From NCBI RefSeq assembly GCF_005222805.1, contig NZ_STGC01000005.1, positions 620,001-684,000 of the forward strand: a stretch of 64,000 nucleotides of DNA. Direction: 5' to 3'. The notes below the pieces were generated by a model, which worked only from the letters and a program-made list of their open reading frames with translations, was not told the DNA's origin and ran no database searches. Source of the stretch: Devosia sp. FKR38. GTDB lineage: Bacteria; Pseudomonadota; Alphaproteobacteria; Rhizobiales; Devosiaceae. The stretch's first letter is position 1. Every line of letters begins with the position of its first letter. Below are positions 9,174-17,129 of this stretch, in pieces. The translations under genes were made by a program, and so were the position numbers.

Positions 9174-10187
9174 ATGAAGCTTGCTACGCTGAGAAACGGT
9201 CGCCCGGACGGGCAATTGGTCATCGTCTCCGCCGACATGAGTCGCTGCGTATCCGCCGGCCGCATTGCGCCAACCCTGCAGGTTGCGCTCGACGACTGGG
9301 CCGCGCTGGCGCCGGCCCTCGCCGACCTGTCCAGGCAGCTCGAAGCTGGCGCCATTGCCGGCCAGCCCTTTGATCCGGCGCTGGCGCTGGCGCCGCTACC
9401 GCGCGCCTACCAGTGGATCGACGGCTCGGGCTATCTCAATCATCTCGAACGCGTGCGCGGCCTCAAGGGTAGCAAGGATGCCGAGCTGCAGTCTGCGCGT
9501 CCGCTGCTCTACCAGGGCGCCTCTGATTCGCTGTCGGCACCCACTGCGCCGATCTTCGCCACCGATGCGGACCTCGCCATCGATCTGGAAGCCGAAGTGG
9601 CGGTGATCATTGCCGCCGTGCCCATGGGCGCCGACCGCGCCACGGCGGCTGCCGCCATTCGCCTGGTCACGGTCTGCAACGACGTCTCATTGCGCCGCCT
9701 CGTCGCCGACGATCTGCAGAATGGCTTCGGCTTTTTCCACTCCAAGCCTTCCACCGCCTTTGCCCCCATCGTCGCCACGCCCGATGCCCTGGGCACGGCC
9801 TGGCGCGACGCGCGGCTGCATCTGCCCGTCCGGGTGGAGGTCAATGGCACGCTGATCGGCCAGCCCAATGCCGGCACTGACATGCATTTCGACTTTGCCG
9901 ACCTCATCGCCGAAGCGGCCCGGACGCGCAATCTCGCGGCCGGCACCATCATCGGTGGCGGCACGGTCTCCAACCAGCATGACGAAAGCCTGCCCATCAA
10001 GCGCGATGGAATCGGTTTCGCCTGCATCGCCGAAGCCCGCACCGTCGAAAAGCTCAAATATGGCCGGGCCCGCACGCCGTTTCTGCAGCCTGGCGATACC
10101 ATCCGTATTGGTGCAATGTCGGGCAGCACCTCGGTATTTGGCGATATTGTTCAATCGGTTGCGCTGGCGGCGCCCCCGATCCGATAA
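9174..10187 (+). CDS. Fumarylacetoacetate hydrolase family protein
   Basis: This 337-residue protein has a FAH-like fold that usually hydrolyses or decarboxylates a beta-diketo acid using a Mg/Ca ion. The acidic metal ligands appear in DLEAEVAVI (E..E) and in VCNDVSLR (D). FHSKPSTAFAP carries the conserved K-P segment, and GTIIGGGTVSNQ and FLQPGDTIRI are family strands. The N-terminal 90 residues form a separate small domain as in true FAH-like enzymes. The substrate cannot be read from sequence; aromatic-compound degradation is common for the family, but no other such genes are adjacent. The ATG at 9174 follows a weak GGAATG ribosome-binding region. Confidence 0.85.
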   Translation: MKLATLRNGRPDGQLVIVSADMSRCVSAGRIAPTLQVALDDWAALAPALADLSRQLEAGAIAGQPFDPALALAPLPRAYQWIDGSGYLNHLERVRGLKGSKDAELQSARPLLYQGASDSLSAPTAPIFATDADLAIDLEAEVAVIIAAVPMGADRATAAAAIRLVTVCNDVSLRRLVADDLQNGFGFFHSKPSTAFAPIVATPDALGTAWRDARLHLPVRVEVNGTLIGQPNAGTDMHFDFADLIAEAARTRNLAAGTIIGGGTVSNQHDESLPIKRDGIGFACIAEARTVEKLKYGRARTPFLQPGDTIRIGAMSGSTSVFGDIVQSVALAAPPIR

Positions 10188-10268
10188 CATTCCCGTGTGC
10201 GACTTGGGGCCGTCATGGGGGCATGCAAGTCTGGCGACCAGGCAAATTGGGTTCACGTTGAGGGTGAC

Positions 10269-10718
10269 ATGTCGGTTCGCAAGATTTCTATCCTGGCCTT
10301 GGCTGGTCTGATGACCATGGGTGTTGTTGGCAGCTTTGCTGAAGACGCCTTTGTGGCGCCCACCGATCCGGCCGAGATCGTCGCAGCACGCAAGGCGCTA
10401 ATGAAGGAAGATGGCGCCCTGCTTAAGGCCGCCGGCGGGCTGACCGGCGCCGAGGCGGTGACCGCCATGCAGACTCTTCTGACCAATTACTCGCATATTC
10501 CCGCGCTCTTCCCCGAAGGCTCGGTGGTCGGCGACAGCGAAGCGCTGCCCGCCATCTGGCAGAACTGGGATGCCTTCGTAGCCATCGTCGAAACCGGCAA
10601 GACCGCTGCCCAGGCCGGCCTGACGGCTGCCGAAGCCGGCGACGCTGCCGCCTATAACGACGCCATCAAGGCCATCGGCGGGACCTGCGGCCAGTGCCAC
10701 CAGCAGTTCCGCAGCTGA
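10269..10718 (+). CDS. Cytochrome c' / c556-type haem protein
   Basis: This 149-residue protein has a signal peptide (MSVRKISILALAGLMTMGVVGSFA). It is a four-helix-bundle cytochrome with the haem-binding motif C140-G-Q-C143-H144 at the extreme C-terminus, the hallmark of class II c-type cytochromes. A Met near residue 45 could be the sixth ligand as in c556. It would act in the periplasm in electron transfer or NO binding. Start: GAGGG lies just before the ATG at 10269; the upstream TTG/ATG options at 10197 and 10215 would not give a clean signal peptide. Confidence 0.88.
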   Translation: MSVRKISILALAGLMTMGVVGSFAEDAFVAPTDPAEIVAARKALMKEDGALLKAAGGLTGAEAVTAMQTLLTNYSHIPALFPEGSVVGDSEALPAIWQNWDAFVAIVETGKTAAQAGLTAAEAGDAAAYNDAIKAIGGTCGQCHQQFRS

Positions 10719-10746
10719 TCGATTTCTTTCGCCTCCAAAGCGATTG

Positions 10747-10777
10747 GGCGGCCCGCAGGGGCCGCCTTTTTTCTTTC
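10747..10777 (+). terminator. Rho-independent terminator after cytochrome c'
   Basis: An 8-bp perfect stem (GGCGGCCC / GGGCCGCC), loop GCAG, is followed by TTTTTTCTTT. The remaining stretch up to 10960 shows no gene. It contains AT-rich pieces that could hold the cysS promoter. Confidence 0.9.
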
Positions 10778-10960
10778 TGCTTGATTTTCCGCGCGGCGGG
10801 CGCCAATCATCACGCCATGAAGTCGCAGAGCATTCTGATTAACCGCTGCATTATTACCTGCTAACCACTCGTTGGCGGCGCGGTCTTCTTCACTCCAAAA
10901 CTCTGATACCTGAAGAGCCGCCTGCCAGCGCACATTCGCTTGGGCCCAGGGACGGACCGC

Positions 10961-12376
10961 ATGACCACGCTGCCATTGTCGCTCTACAATACGCTGACGC
11001 GCACCAAGGAACGTTTCGTTCCCATCGATGCGCATAATGTGCGCATGTATGCCTGCGGCCCCACGGTCTATGACTTTGCCCATATCGGCAACGGCCGCAT
11101 GGCCATTGTGTTTGACCTGCTGTTTCGGCTGCTGCGCCAGGTCTATGGCGCCGATCACGTCACCTATGTGCGCAACATCACCGACGTGGACGACAAGATC
11201 AACGCCCGGGCGCTGCGCGACCACCCCGACCTGCCGCTCAACGAGGCTATCCGCAAGGTCACCGAGGGCACCGCTGCCCAGTACCAGAAGGACGTCAAGG
11301 CGCTCGGTTGCCTGGAGCCCACCGTGCAGCCGCGTGCCACCGACAATATCGCCGAGATGCAGGCGCTGATCGGCGCGCTGGTCCAGCGTGGTCATGCCTA
11401 TGCTACTGCCGGCGAAGTGCTGTTCTCGGTGAGCTCCATGCCGGACTATGGCAAGCTCTCCGGGCGTAATCTCGAAGACAATCTGGCGGGTGCGCGTATT
11501 GCGGTGGATGCACACAAACAGAACCCGGCCGACTTTGTGTTGTGGAAGCAGTCGGCCGACAATGAACCCGGCTGGGACAGCCCCTGGGGGCGTGGTCGCC
11601 CCGGCTGGCATATCGAGTGCTCGGCCATGAGCGAACGCTATCTTGGCCAGCTGTTCGATATCCACGGTGGCGGGCTCGACCTGATCTTCCCGCACCATGA
11701 GAATGAAATCGCCCAGTCCCGTTGCGCCCACGGCACCCATGCCATGGCCAATGTGTGGATGCACAACGGCTTCCTTCAGGTCGAAGGCCAGAAGATGAGC
11801 AAGTCGCTGGGCAATTTCTACACCATCGCCCAATTGCTCGAGACCGGCGACTTCGGCGGCCGCAAATGGCCAGGCGATGTGCTGCGCCTGGGCATGCTGA
11901 TGACCCATTATCGCGAGCCCATTGATTTCACCGTCAAGCGGCTGGAAGAGGCGGAAACGCGCCTGCGCGATTGGCAGCGCGCGGCCCAGGGCGTCGAACT
12001 CTCCGACACCGATGCGCCCGATGACTCGGTCGTGCGCGAACTGGCCGATGATCTGGGCTTCCATCGGGCCAGCGTGGCGCTCGACGTCATCGCCAAAAAG
12101 GCCAATCGCGACGATGGCCTGTCGGCCAAGCGCTGCCTGGCCGCCTCGCTGCGCTTCCTCGGCTTTGGTCTCGATACACTCCTGGCCACAGAGTCCGACC
12201 GCGCCGAACCGCCGCATCTTGCCGCCGCCATCGCCGACCGTCTGGCGGCCCTTAATGCAAAGCAGTTCGCTGAGGCCGACCGCATCCGCAATGAACTGGC
12301 CGAGCAGGGCATCGCGTTGATGGACTACAAGGACGAGGCCGGCAATCGGCAAACCAGATGGGAGGCCAAGCGGTGA
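10961..12376 (+). CDS. cysS: Cysteine-tRNA ligase
   Basis: This 471-residue class I synthetase charges tRNA-Cys. The zinc-binding Cys is C32 in YACGPTVYD, with C..H partners in WHIECSAM and PHHENE. The HIGH motif is HIGN at 41-44 and the KMSKS motif is QKMSKSLGN. Start: the ATG at 10961 has GGGACGGA upstream; an in-frame TTG at 10940 adds seven residues without family support. The stop (TGA, 12374-12376) overlaps the GTG start of the following GFA gene, so the two are probably one transcript. Confidence 0.95.
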   Translation: MTTLPLSLYNTLTRTKERFVPIDAHNVRMYACGPTVYDFAHIGNGRMAIVFDLLFRLLRQVYGADHVTYVRNITDVDDKINARALRDHPDLPLNEAIRKVTEGTAAQYQKDVKALGCLEPTVQPRATDNIAEMQALIGALVQRGHAYATAGEVLFSVSSMPDYGKLSGRNLEDNLAGARIAVDAHKQNPADFVLWKQSADNEPGWDSPWGRGRPGWHIECSAMSERYLGQLFDIHGGGLDLIFPHHENEIAQSRCAHGTHAMANVWMHNGFLQVEGQKMSKSLGNFYTIAQLLETGDFGGRKWPGDVLRLGMLMTHYREPIDFTVKRLEEAETRLRDWQRAAQGVELSDTDAPDDSVVRELADDLGFHRASVALDVIAKKANRDDGLSAKRCLAASLRFLGFGLDTLLATESDRAEPPHLAAAIADRLAALNAKQFAEADRIRNELAEQGIALMDYKDEAGNRQTRWEAKR

Positions 12377-12855
12377 CGACACCTGTTCATGCCTATACGG
12401 GCGGCTGCCAATGCGGCGCCGTGCGGTTCAGCGTCACCCGGCTGGGGCGCCCCTCGATCTGCCATTGCCGCATGTGTCAGAAGGCCTTTGGCGGCTTCTT
12501 CGGGCCGCTGGTCACGGCGCACAATGCCCGCTGGACGCGCGGGGAGCCCAAGTGGTTCCAGTCCTCCAATGCGGCTCGCCGCGCCTTCTGCGGCGATTGC
12601 GGCACGCCCCTGGCCTATGAGACCCGCTTCGGGCTCGAACTGGCCATCGGCGCGTTCGATGACCCCACCGTCGCCGCCCCCGTCATCCAGGTCAATCTCA
12701 CCGATCGCCTGCCGTTCTTTCACGATCTGACGGCGCTGCCCGAACGCACCGACGCGCCCGACGAATGGCGTGACTTCCTCGCGGGCATCCATTCCAACCA
12801 GCATCCGGACCACGACACCGACGACTGGCCACCGCACGGAGGCAACAATGGCTGA
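12373..12855 (+). CDS. GFA (CENP-V-like) zinc-binding family protein, copy 1
   Basis: This 160-residue GFA-domain protein has the zinc motifs GGCQCG at the start, ICHCRMCQK, and CGDCGTPL. The family includes glutathione-dependent formaldehyde-activating enzyme homologues, but most members are uncharacterised. Start: a perfect GGAGG (12361-12365) lies 7 bases before the GTG at 12373, which overlaps the cysS stop (GTGA); the ATG at 12358 is too close to this site. The C-terminal tail ([13 protein letters not shown]) is His/Asp-rich. It overlaps its own paralogue by 8 bases. Confidence 0.85.
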   Translation: MTTPVHAYTGGCQCGAVRFSVTRLGRPSICHCRMCQKAFGGFFGPLVTAHNARWTRGEPKWFQSSNAARRAFCGDCGTPLAYETRFGLELAIGAFDDPTVAAPVIQVNLTDRLPFFHDLTALPERTDAPDEWRDFLAGIHSNQHPDHDTDDWPPHGGNNG

Positions 12856-13324
12856 AAGCTGGTCAGGAGGTTGCCAGTGCGGCGCCGTACGCTACCGCTT
12901 CACCCAGCAGCCGCGCGGCGCCCATATCTGCCATTGTCGCATGTGCCAGAAGGCCTTCGGCGGCTTCTATGCCCCCTTGGTCGGCGCGCCGCGTGCGAGC
13001 TTTGAGGTGACCCGGGGCGAGATCACACTGTTTCGCTCCTCCGATCAGGTGGAACGTGGCTTCTGTCGGCAGTGCGGCACGCCCCTCAGCTTTGCCTATA
13101 TCGATGGGGACTGGATGTCGGTCTCGATAGGCTCGCTGGATAATCCCGAGGCCTTTCCGCCCATCGACCAGCATGGCGTCGAGAGCCGCCTGAGTTGGGC
13201 CAATGGCCTGGGTCATCTGCCCGATCGCCCCTCTACCGAGGTCGAAGACCCCGCCACCGCCGCCTTCATCGCATCCACCAACCATCAGCATCCCGACCGC
13301 GACACCCAGCGCTGGCCCGAGTAA
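12848..13324 (+). CDS. GFA (CENP-V-like) zinc-binding family protein, copy 2
   Basis: This 158-residue paralogue of the preceding gene shares [14 protein letters not shown] exactly, together with the N-terminal GGCQCGAVR and the CRQCGTPLSF zinc motifs. Both end in a NHQHPDRDT-like tail followed by W-P. The pair is therefore a tandem duplication with divergence in the middle. Start: GGAGG at 12838-12842, 5 bases before the ATG at 12848, which lies inside the end of copy 1. Substrate unknown. Only four bases separate it from cimA. Confidence 0.85.
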   Translation: MAESWSGGCQCGAVRYRFTQQPRGAHICHCRMCQKAFGGFYAPLVGAPRASFEVTRGEITLFRSSDQVERGFCRQCGTPLSFAYIDGDWMSVSIGSLDNPEAFPPIDQHGVESRLSWANGLGHLPDRPSTEVEDPATAAFIASTNHQHPDRDTQRWPE

Positions 13325-13327
13325 GTC

Positions 13328-14920
13328 ATGACCAAGACCCGCCTCTACATCTTCGACACCACCCTGCGCGATGGGGCCCAGACAGCCGGCATCGAGTTCT
13401 CGCTTGAGGACAAGATTTCCATTGTCGGCCTGCTTGAGGAACTGGGTGTCGACTATATTGAGGGCGGCTATCCTGGTGCCAACCCGGTCGATACGGCCTT
13501 CTTTGAGTCCAGGCGCACGCGATCGGCCACATTCACCGCCTTTGGCATGACCAAGCGGGCAGGGCGCTCTGCCGCCAACGACCCCGGCGTGCAGGCTCTG
13601 GTCAACTCCAATGCCGACGCGGTCTGCTTTGTCGCCAAGGCCTGGGACCACCAGGTCGAGACGGCGCTGGAAATCTCGCTGGAGGATAATCTCGACAATC
13701 TGCGCGAGACCGTCCTGGCTGCTGTCGCGGCCGGCAAGGAAGCGCTGATCGATTGCGAACACTTCTTTGATGGCTACAAGGCCAATCCGGACTATGCGCT
13801 GTCCTGCGTGCGCACCGCGCTTGAGGCCGGCGCCCGCTGGGTCGTGCTCTGTGACACCAATGGCGGCACCATGCCGGCGGAAGTGTCCGCCATCGTCAAG
13901 GCCGTGCAGGCCGTGGCCCCCGGCGATCGCCTCGGCATCCACGCCCATGACGACACCGGCCAGGCCGTCGCCAATACGCTTGCCGCCGTCGAGGCCGGCG
14001 TGTGCCAGATCCAGGGCACGCTCAACGGCATCGGCGAGCGCTGCGGCAATGCCAACCTGATCACCATCATCCCCTCGCTCGTGCTCAAGCGCTACTATGC
14101 CGACCGCTTCGAGACCGGCATCGCGCCCAGCCGGCTCAAGCGGCTGACCCAGATCTCCCGCGCCTTTGATGATCGCCTCAATCGCGCCCCGTCGCGCCAG
14201 GCGCCCTATGTTGGCGCCTCCGCCTTTGCCACCAAGGCAGGCATCCACGCTTCGGCCCTGCTCAAGGACTTCACCAGCTATGAGCATGTGCCGCCCGAGA
14301 GCATCGGCAATGAGCGCTCCATCATGGTCAGCCAGCAGGCCGGCAAGTCCAACCTGCTGACCGCACTGGCCCGCCACGGCATTGCCCTGGCCAAGGACGA
14401 TCCGCGCCTCGAACGCCTGCTGGCCACCGTCAAGGAGCGCGAATCACGCGGCTATTCCTATGACGGCGCCGACGCATCCTTTGCCGTGCTGGCCCGTGGC
14501 GTGCTCGGCGTTCTGCCCAGCTTCTTCACTGTCGAGAACTATCGTGCCAGCGTCGAGCGGCGCCACAATGCCCAGGGCGATGAGGTCACGGTCACCGAGG
14601 CGGTGGTCAAGATCCGGGTCGAGGGCGAGCTGCTGATGTCGGTGGCCGAGGGCAATGGTCCGGTCAACGCGCTGGATCTGGCGCTGCGCAAGGACCTTGG
14701 CAAATATTCCGCGCGTATCGAGGACCTCGAACTGGTCGACTTCAAGGTGCGTATCCTGGACGGCGGCACGGGCGCGGTCACCCGTGTATTGGTCGAAAGC
14801 CGCGACGGCACCGGCGAGCGCTGGTACACCATCGGCGTATCCCCCAACATCATTGATGCGTCCTTTGAAGCTCTGTATGAATCAATCACCTATAAGTTGC
14901 TGAAAACTGAGACGGCTTAG
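13328..14920 (+). CDS. cimA: Citramalate synthase
   Basis: This 530-residue enzyme condenses pyruvate and acetyl-CoA to (R)-citramalate for threonine-independent isoleucine synthesis. The DRE-TIM catalytic motif is DTTLRDGAQ at residues 10-18. The metal-binding HAHDDTGQ and the GTLNGIGERCGN segment are present, and the C-terminal 130 residues form the LeuA allosteric domain. The RLYIFDTTLRDG start, the PGANPVD motif and the length fit the CimA subfamily rather than LeuA or homocitrate synthase. It follows GFA copy 2 closely and probably shares the cysS transcript. Confidence 0.9.
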   Translation: MTKTRLYIFDTTLRDGAQTAGIEFSLEDKISIVGLLEELGVDYIEGGYPGANPVDTAFFESRRTRSATFTAFGMTKRAGRSAANDPGVQALVNSNADAVCFVAKAWDHQVETALEISLEDNLDNLRETVLAAVAAGKEALIDCEHFFDGYKANPDYALSCVRTALEAGARWVVLCDTNGGTMPAEVSAIVKAVQAVAPGDRLGIHAHDDTGQAVANTLAAVEAGVCQIQGTLNGIGERCGNANLITIIPSLVLKRYYADRFETGIAPSRLKRLTQISRAFDDRLNRAPSRQAPYVGASAFATKAGIHASALLKDFTSYEHVPPESIGNERSIMVSQQAGKSNLLTALARHGIALAKDDPRLERLLATVKERESRGYSYDGADASFAVLARGVLGVLPSFFTVENYRASVERRHNAQGDEVTVTEAVVKIRVEGELLMSVAEGNGPVNALDLALRKDLGKYSARIEDLELVDFKVRILDGGTGAVTRVLVESRDGTGERWYTIGVSPNIIDASFEALYESITYKLLKTETA

Positions 14921-14982
14921 GCCTCTTCGCGTGCTTGGTTGAACCGGACGGCTCTGCCGTCATAACGGTCCGGGAGGACAAA

Positions 14983-16716
14983 CTGGCCGATACCGCTCCA
15001 AAACAACCTCTGATGCTCACCCTTGGCGCCGCTGCTGTCACGCTCGCCATCGTGCTGGGTGTTCTGGCCGGTCCCAATGTCGTCAGTTGCTTCAATTCCG
15101 ATGAGGGCATGGGCGTCTGCCTGCGTGGCAAGATGACCGAGGCCGGTCTATTGCCCGGCAGCCTGCCCGCCGCCGTCGAAACCGCCACGACCCAGGCGCC
15201 GGCCGAGACACCGGCTGCCGATGCTGCAGCGCCCGCTGCACCTGCCGTTGCACCATCGCCGACGCCGGCGCCCGCGGCTGAGGCCCCCGCTGCCGACGCC
15301 AAGGCCCCCGAGGGCCTGATCGCCGCCACCTTCGGCCTGCTGCGCGCCGAGCCAGATGGTTCCGTGGTCATAGCCGGCAGTGGCAAGCCGGGCAGCGAGA
15401 TCGAGGTCTTTGCCAATGGCAGTCCGCTGGGCAAGACCAAGGTCGGCGCGAGCGGCGACTGGGTGCTGGTGCCCGATGCGCCCATCCCGCCGGGCGGCAC
15501 GGAGATCACTCTTGGCGAAGCCGGCGTGCCCGGCGTTGCCGAACAGTCCTTCGTCGTGGCCATCAATGAGGACAAGACCAGCGAGCCGCTGGTGGTTGCC
15601 AGCACGCCTGGCGCCATCAGCGAAGTGCTGCAGGGCCTGAAGCCAACCGGCGAGACCAAGCTGGCTGCCGCCGATCCTGCGGCGCCTGCCGCTCCGGCCC
15701 AGCCCACCGCTGCAGCCGCGCCGGCCGCAGCGCCCGCTGCGCCAGTTCCGGCCGCTGCCGCCGCGCAACCTGCACCCGCCGTCGACGCTACGGCACCCGC
15801 AGCACCGGCGGCGTCAGCCGCAACCGACGCCGCCGTTCCGCCGCCGGCCGCGCCGCAGCCTGAGCAAGCGGTCGCCACTGCCGCCTCGGCCGCTGTCGCT
15901 CCGGCTGAGCCCGCACCCGCACCCGCAGCTGCCCCGGCTGCGCCTGCCGCCGCGTCAACGGCACCGGCTGAAGCCGCAGCGGCTCCAGCTCCGACACCAG
16001 CCGCAACGCCCGAGGCGCCGGCCAAGCCCGCTGCGGCTTCCGTGCCGGCGACCATTGATGCCGTCGAGGTCGAGGGTGATCGTTCCTTCTTCGCCGGCGC
16101 CGGTCCGGACGGCGCCACGGTTCGTCTCTATGTCGACGACGTCTTTATTGCCGACGCCATCGTCGCCGACGGGCGCTGGCTGGTCGAGGCCGGCAAGGTG
16201 TTGACCAAGCCGACCCAGCGCGTCCGCGTGGACCTGCTCGAAGCCGGCACGGCCAATGTCGCCTCGCGCGCCGAAGTGGACTTCCGCATCGATCTGCCGG
16301 CACCCCCGGCTGAGACGACTGTGGCTGCCGCAGAGCCCGCCGCTCCGGTCGCGCCGGCCGCCACAGAGGCCGCAGCGGCACCTGCCGCCGCCCCTGCTGC
16401 GCCCGCAGCCGCAGCCACGGAAACCGCCCAGGCTGCCCAGCCCCAGCCGGCAGAGCCGGCACCGGCTGAAGCGGCACCGACAGAAGCCGTCCCCACCCTG
16501 GTGGCTGTCTCGGTCGGCAGTCTGGACGACCAGCGCTTCTCCGCCGGCAAGGCCATCATTCGCCGCGGCGACAACCTCTGGACCATCGCGCGCCGCGTCT
16601 ATGGCGAGGGCATCAAATACACCACGATCTACCAGGCCAATACGGGCCAGATCCGCGATCCCGATCGCATCTATCCTGGCCAGGTGTTCGAACTGCCCGA
16701 GGGTGCAGGGAACTGA
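14983..16716 (+). CDS. Membrane-anchored Pro/Ala-rich LysM protein
   Basis: This protein of about 577 residues starts with a hydrophobic anchor (LTLGAAAVTLAIVLGVLAG). Two long Ala/Pro low-complexity stretches alternate with two small Ig-like repeats (SVVIAGSGKPGSEIEVFANG and FFAGAGPDGATVRLYVDD). It ends in a LysM domain (RRGDNLWTIARRVYGEG ... RIYPGQVFELP) that should bind peptidoglycan. Start: GGGAGG at 14972-14977 lies 5 bases before an in-frame CTG at 14983, while the conventional choices TTG 14935 and ATG 15013 have no ribosome-binding site. The true start is uncertain. It is likely a periplasmic cell-wall-associated protein. Confidence 0.75.
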   Translation: MADTAPKQPLMLTLGAAAVTLAIVLGVLAGPNVVSCFNSDEGMGVCLRGKMTEAGLLPGSLPAAVETATTQAPAETPAADAAAPAAPAVAPSPTPAPAAEAPAADAKAPEGLIAATFGLLRAEPDGSVVIAGSGKPGSEIEVFANGSPLGKTKVGASGDWVLVPDAPIPPGGTEITLGEAGVPGVAEQSFVVAINEDKTSEPLVVASTPGAISEVLQGLKPTGETKLAAADPAAPAAPAQPTAAAAPAAAPAAPVPAAAAAQPAPAVDATAPAAPAASAATDAAVPPPAAPQPEQAVATAASAAVAPAEPAPAPAAAPAAPAAASTAPAEAAAAPAPTPAATPEAPAKPAAASVPATIDAVEVEGDRSFFAGAGPDGATVRLYVDDVFIADAIVADGRWLVEAGKVLTKPTQRVRVDLLEAGTANVASRAEVDFRIDLPAPPAETTVAAAEPAAPVAPAATEAAAAPAAAPAAPAAAATETAQAAQPQPAEPAPAEAAPTEAVPTLVAVSVGSLDDQRFSAGKAIIRRGDNLWTIARRVYGEGIKYTTIYQANTGQIRDPDRIYPGQVFELPEGAGN

Positions 16717-16722
16717 AGACAA

Positions 16723-16750
16723 AATGGCCCGCCGCTCGGCGGGCCATTGA
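16723..16750. terminator. Strong hairpin after the LysM gene
   Basis: Perfect 12-bp arms (AATGGCCCGCCG, 16723-16734; CGGCGGGCCATT, 16737-16748) are separated by CT. The A-rich 5' flank and the weak T content (GATTATTT) after it suggest a terminator. Confidence 0.7.
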
Positions 16751-16775
16751 TTATTTGGGCCATTGGTCCCATGTA

Positions 16776-16793
16776 TATCGCAAGATGACGATA
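16776..16793. promoter_or_regulatory. Candidate ArsR operator
   Basis: An inverted repeat TATCG-N8-CGATA covers the upstream start codon option of the arsR-type gene. Its size and position suit an autoregulatory ArsR/SmtB site, but the arms are only 5 bp. Confidence 0.3.
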
Positions 16794-17129
16794 AAAGCAG
16801 TTCAACCCATGCAAGACGACGATATTGCAGCCATCATGCGCGCGCTCGGCCATCCCGTGCGCCTGAACATCCTGCGCATTCTGTCCAATCAGCAGCGCCC
16901 CGAATGTTGTTGCGCCGATGTGACCGAGTCCCTCACCCTGGCCCAGTCCACCGTCAGCCAGCATATCAAGGTGCTGCTCGACGCCGGGCTGATCGAGCGC
17001 AAGCCGCGCGGCACGCGAAACTGCTACATCGTCCAGCATGAACGCCTTGCCGCCCTGGGTTCGGCCTATTCCGGCATGCTTGCCGCACTGGGCCCGGCCA
17101 CCCCCAAAATGGAATCGGAACCCGCCTGA
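16785..17129 (+). CDS. ArsR/SmtB-family regulator with a CCC metal-site candidate
   Basis: This 114-residue winged-helix regulator contains ALGHPVRLNILRIL and the recognition helix LAQSTVSQHIKVLLDAGLI. Residues C41-C42-C43 (PECCCADV) fall where ArsR has its ELCVCDL metalloid-binding motif, so it may sense a thiophilic metal or a redox/persulfide signal. The ATG at 16785 is used; the ATG at 16809 is equally possible, and neither has a good Shine-Dalgarno. Its TGA overlaps the exporter's ATG by one base (TGATG), so the two are coupled and the regulator probably controls the exporter. Confidence 0.85.
   Translation: MTIKAVQPMQDDDIAAIMRALGHPVRLNILRILSNQQRPECCCADVTESLTLAQSTVSQHIKVLLDAGLIERKPRGTRNCYIVQHERLAALGSAYSGMLAALGPATPKMESEPA

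Noticed and set aside
15180..16480. Pro/Ala tandem repeats in the LysM gene considered as a DNA repeat array
   Set aside because: The repetition is irregular at DNA level and reflects protein low complexity rather than fixed-length repeats; no CRISPR-like spacing.
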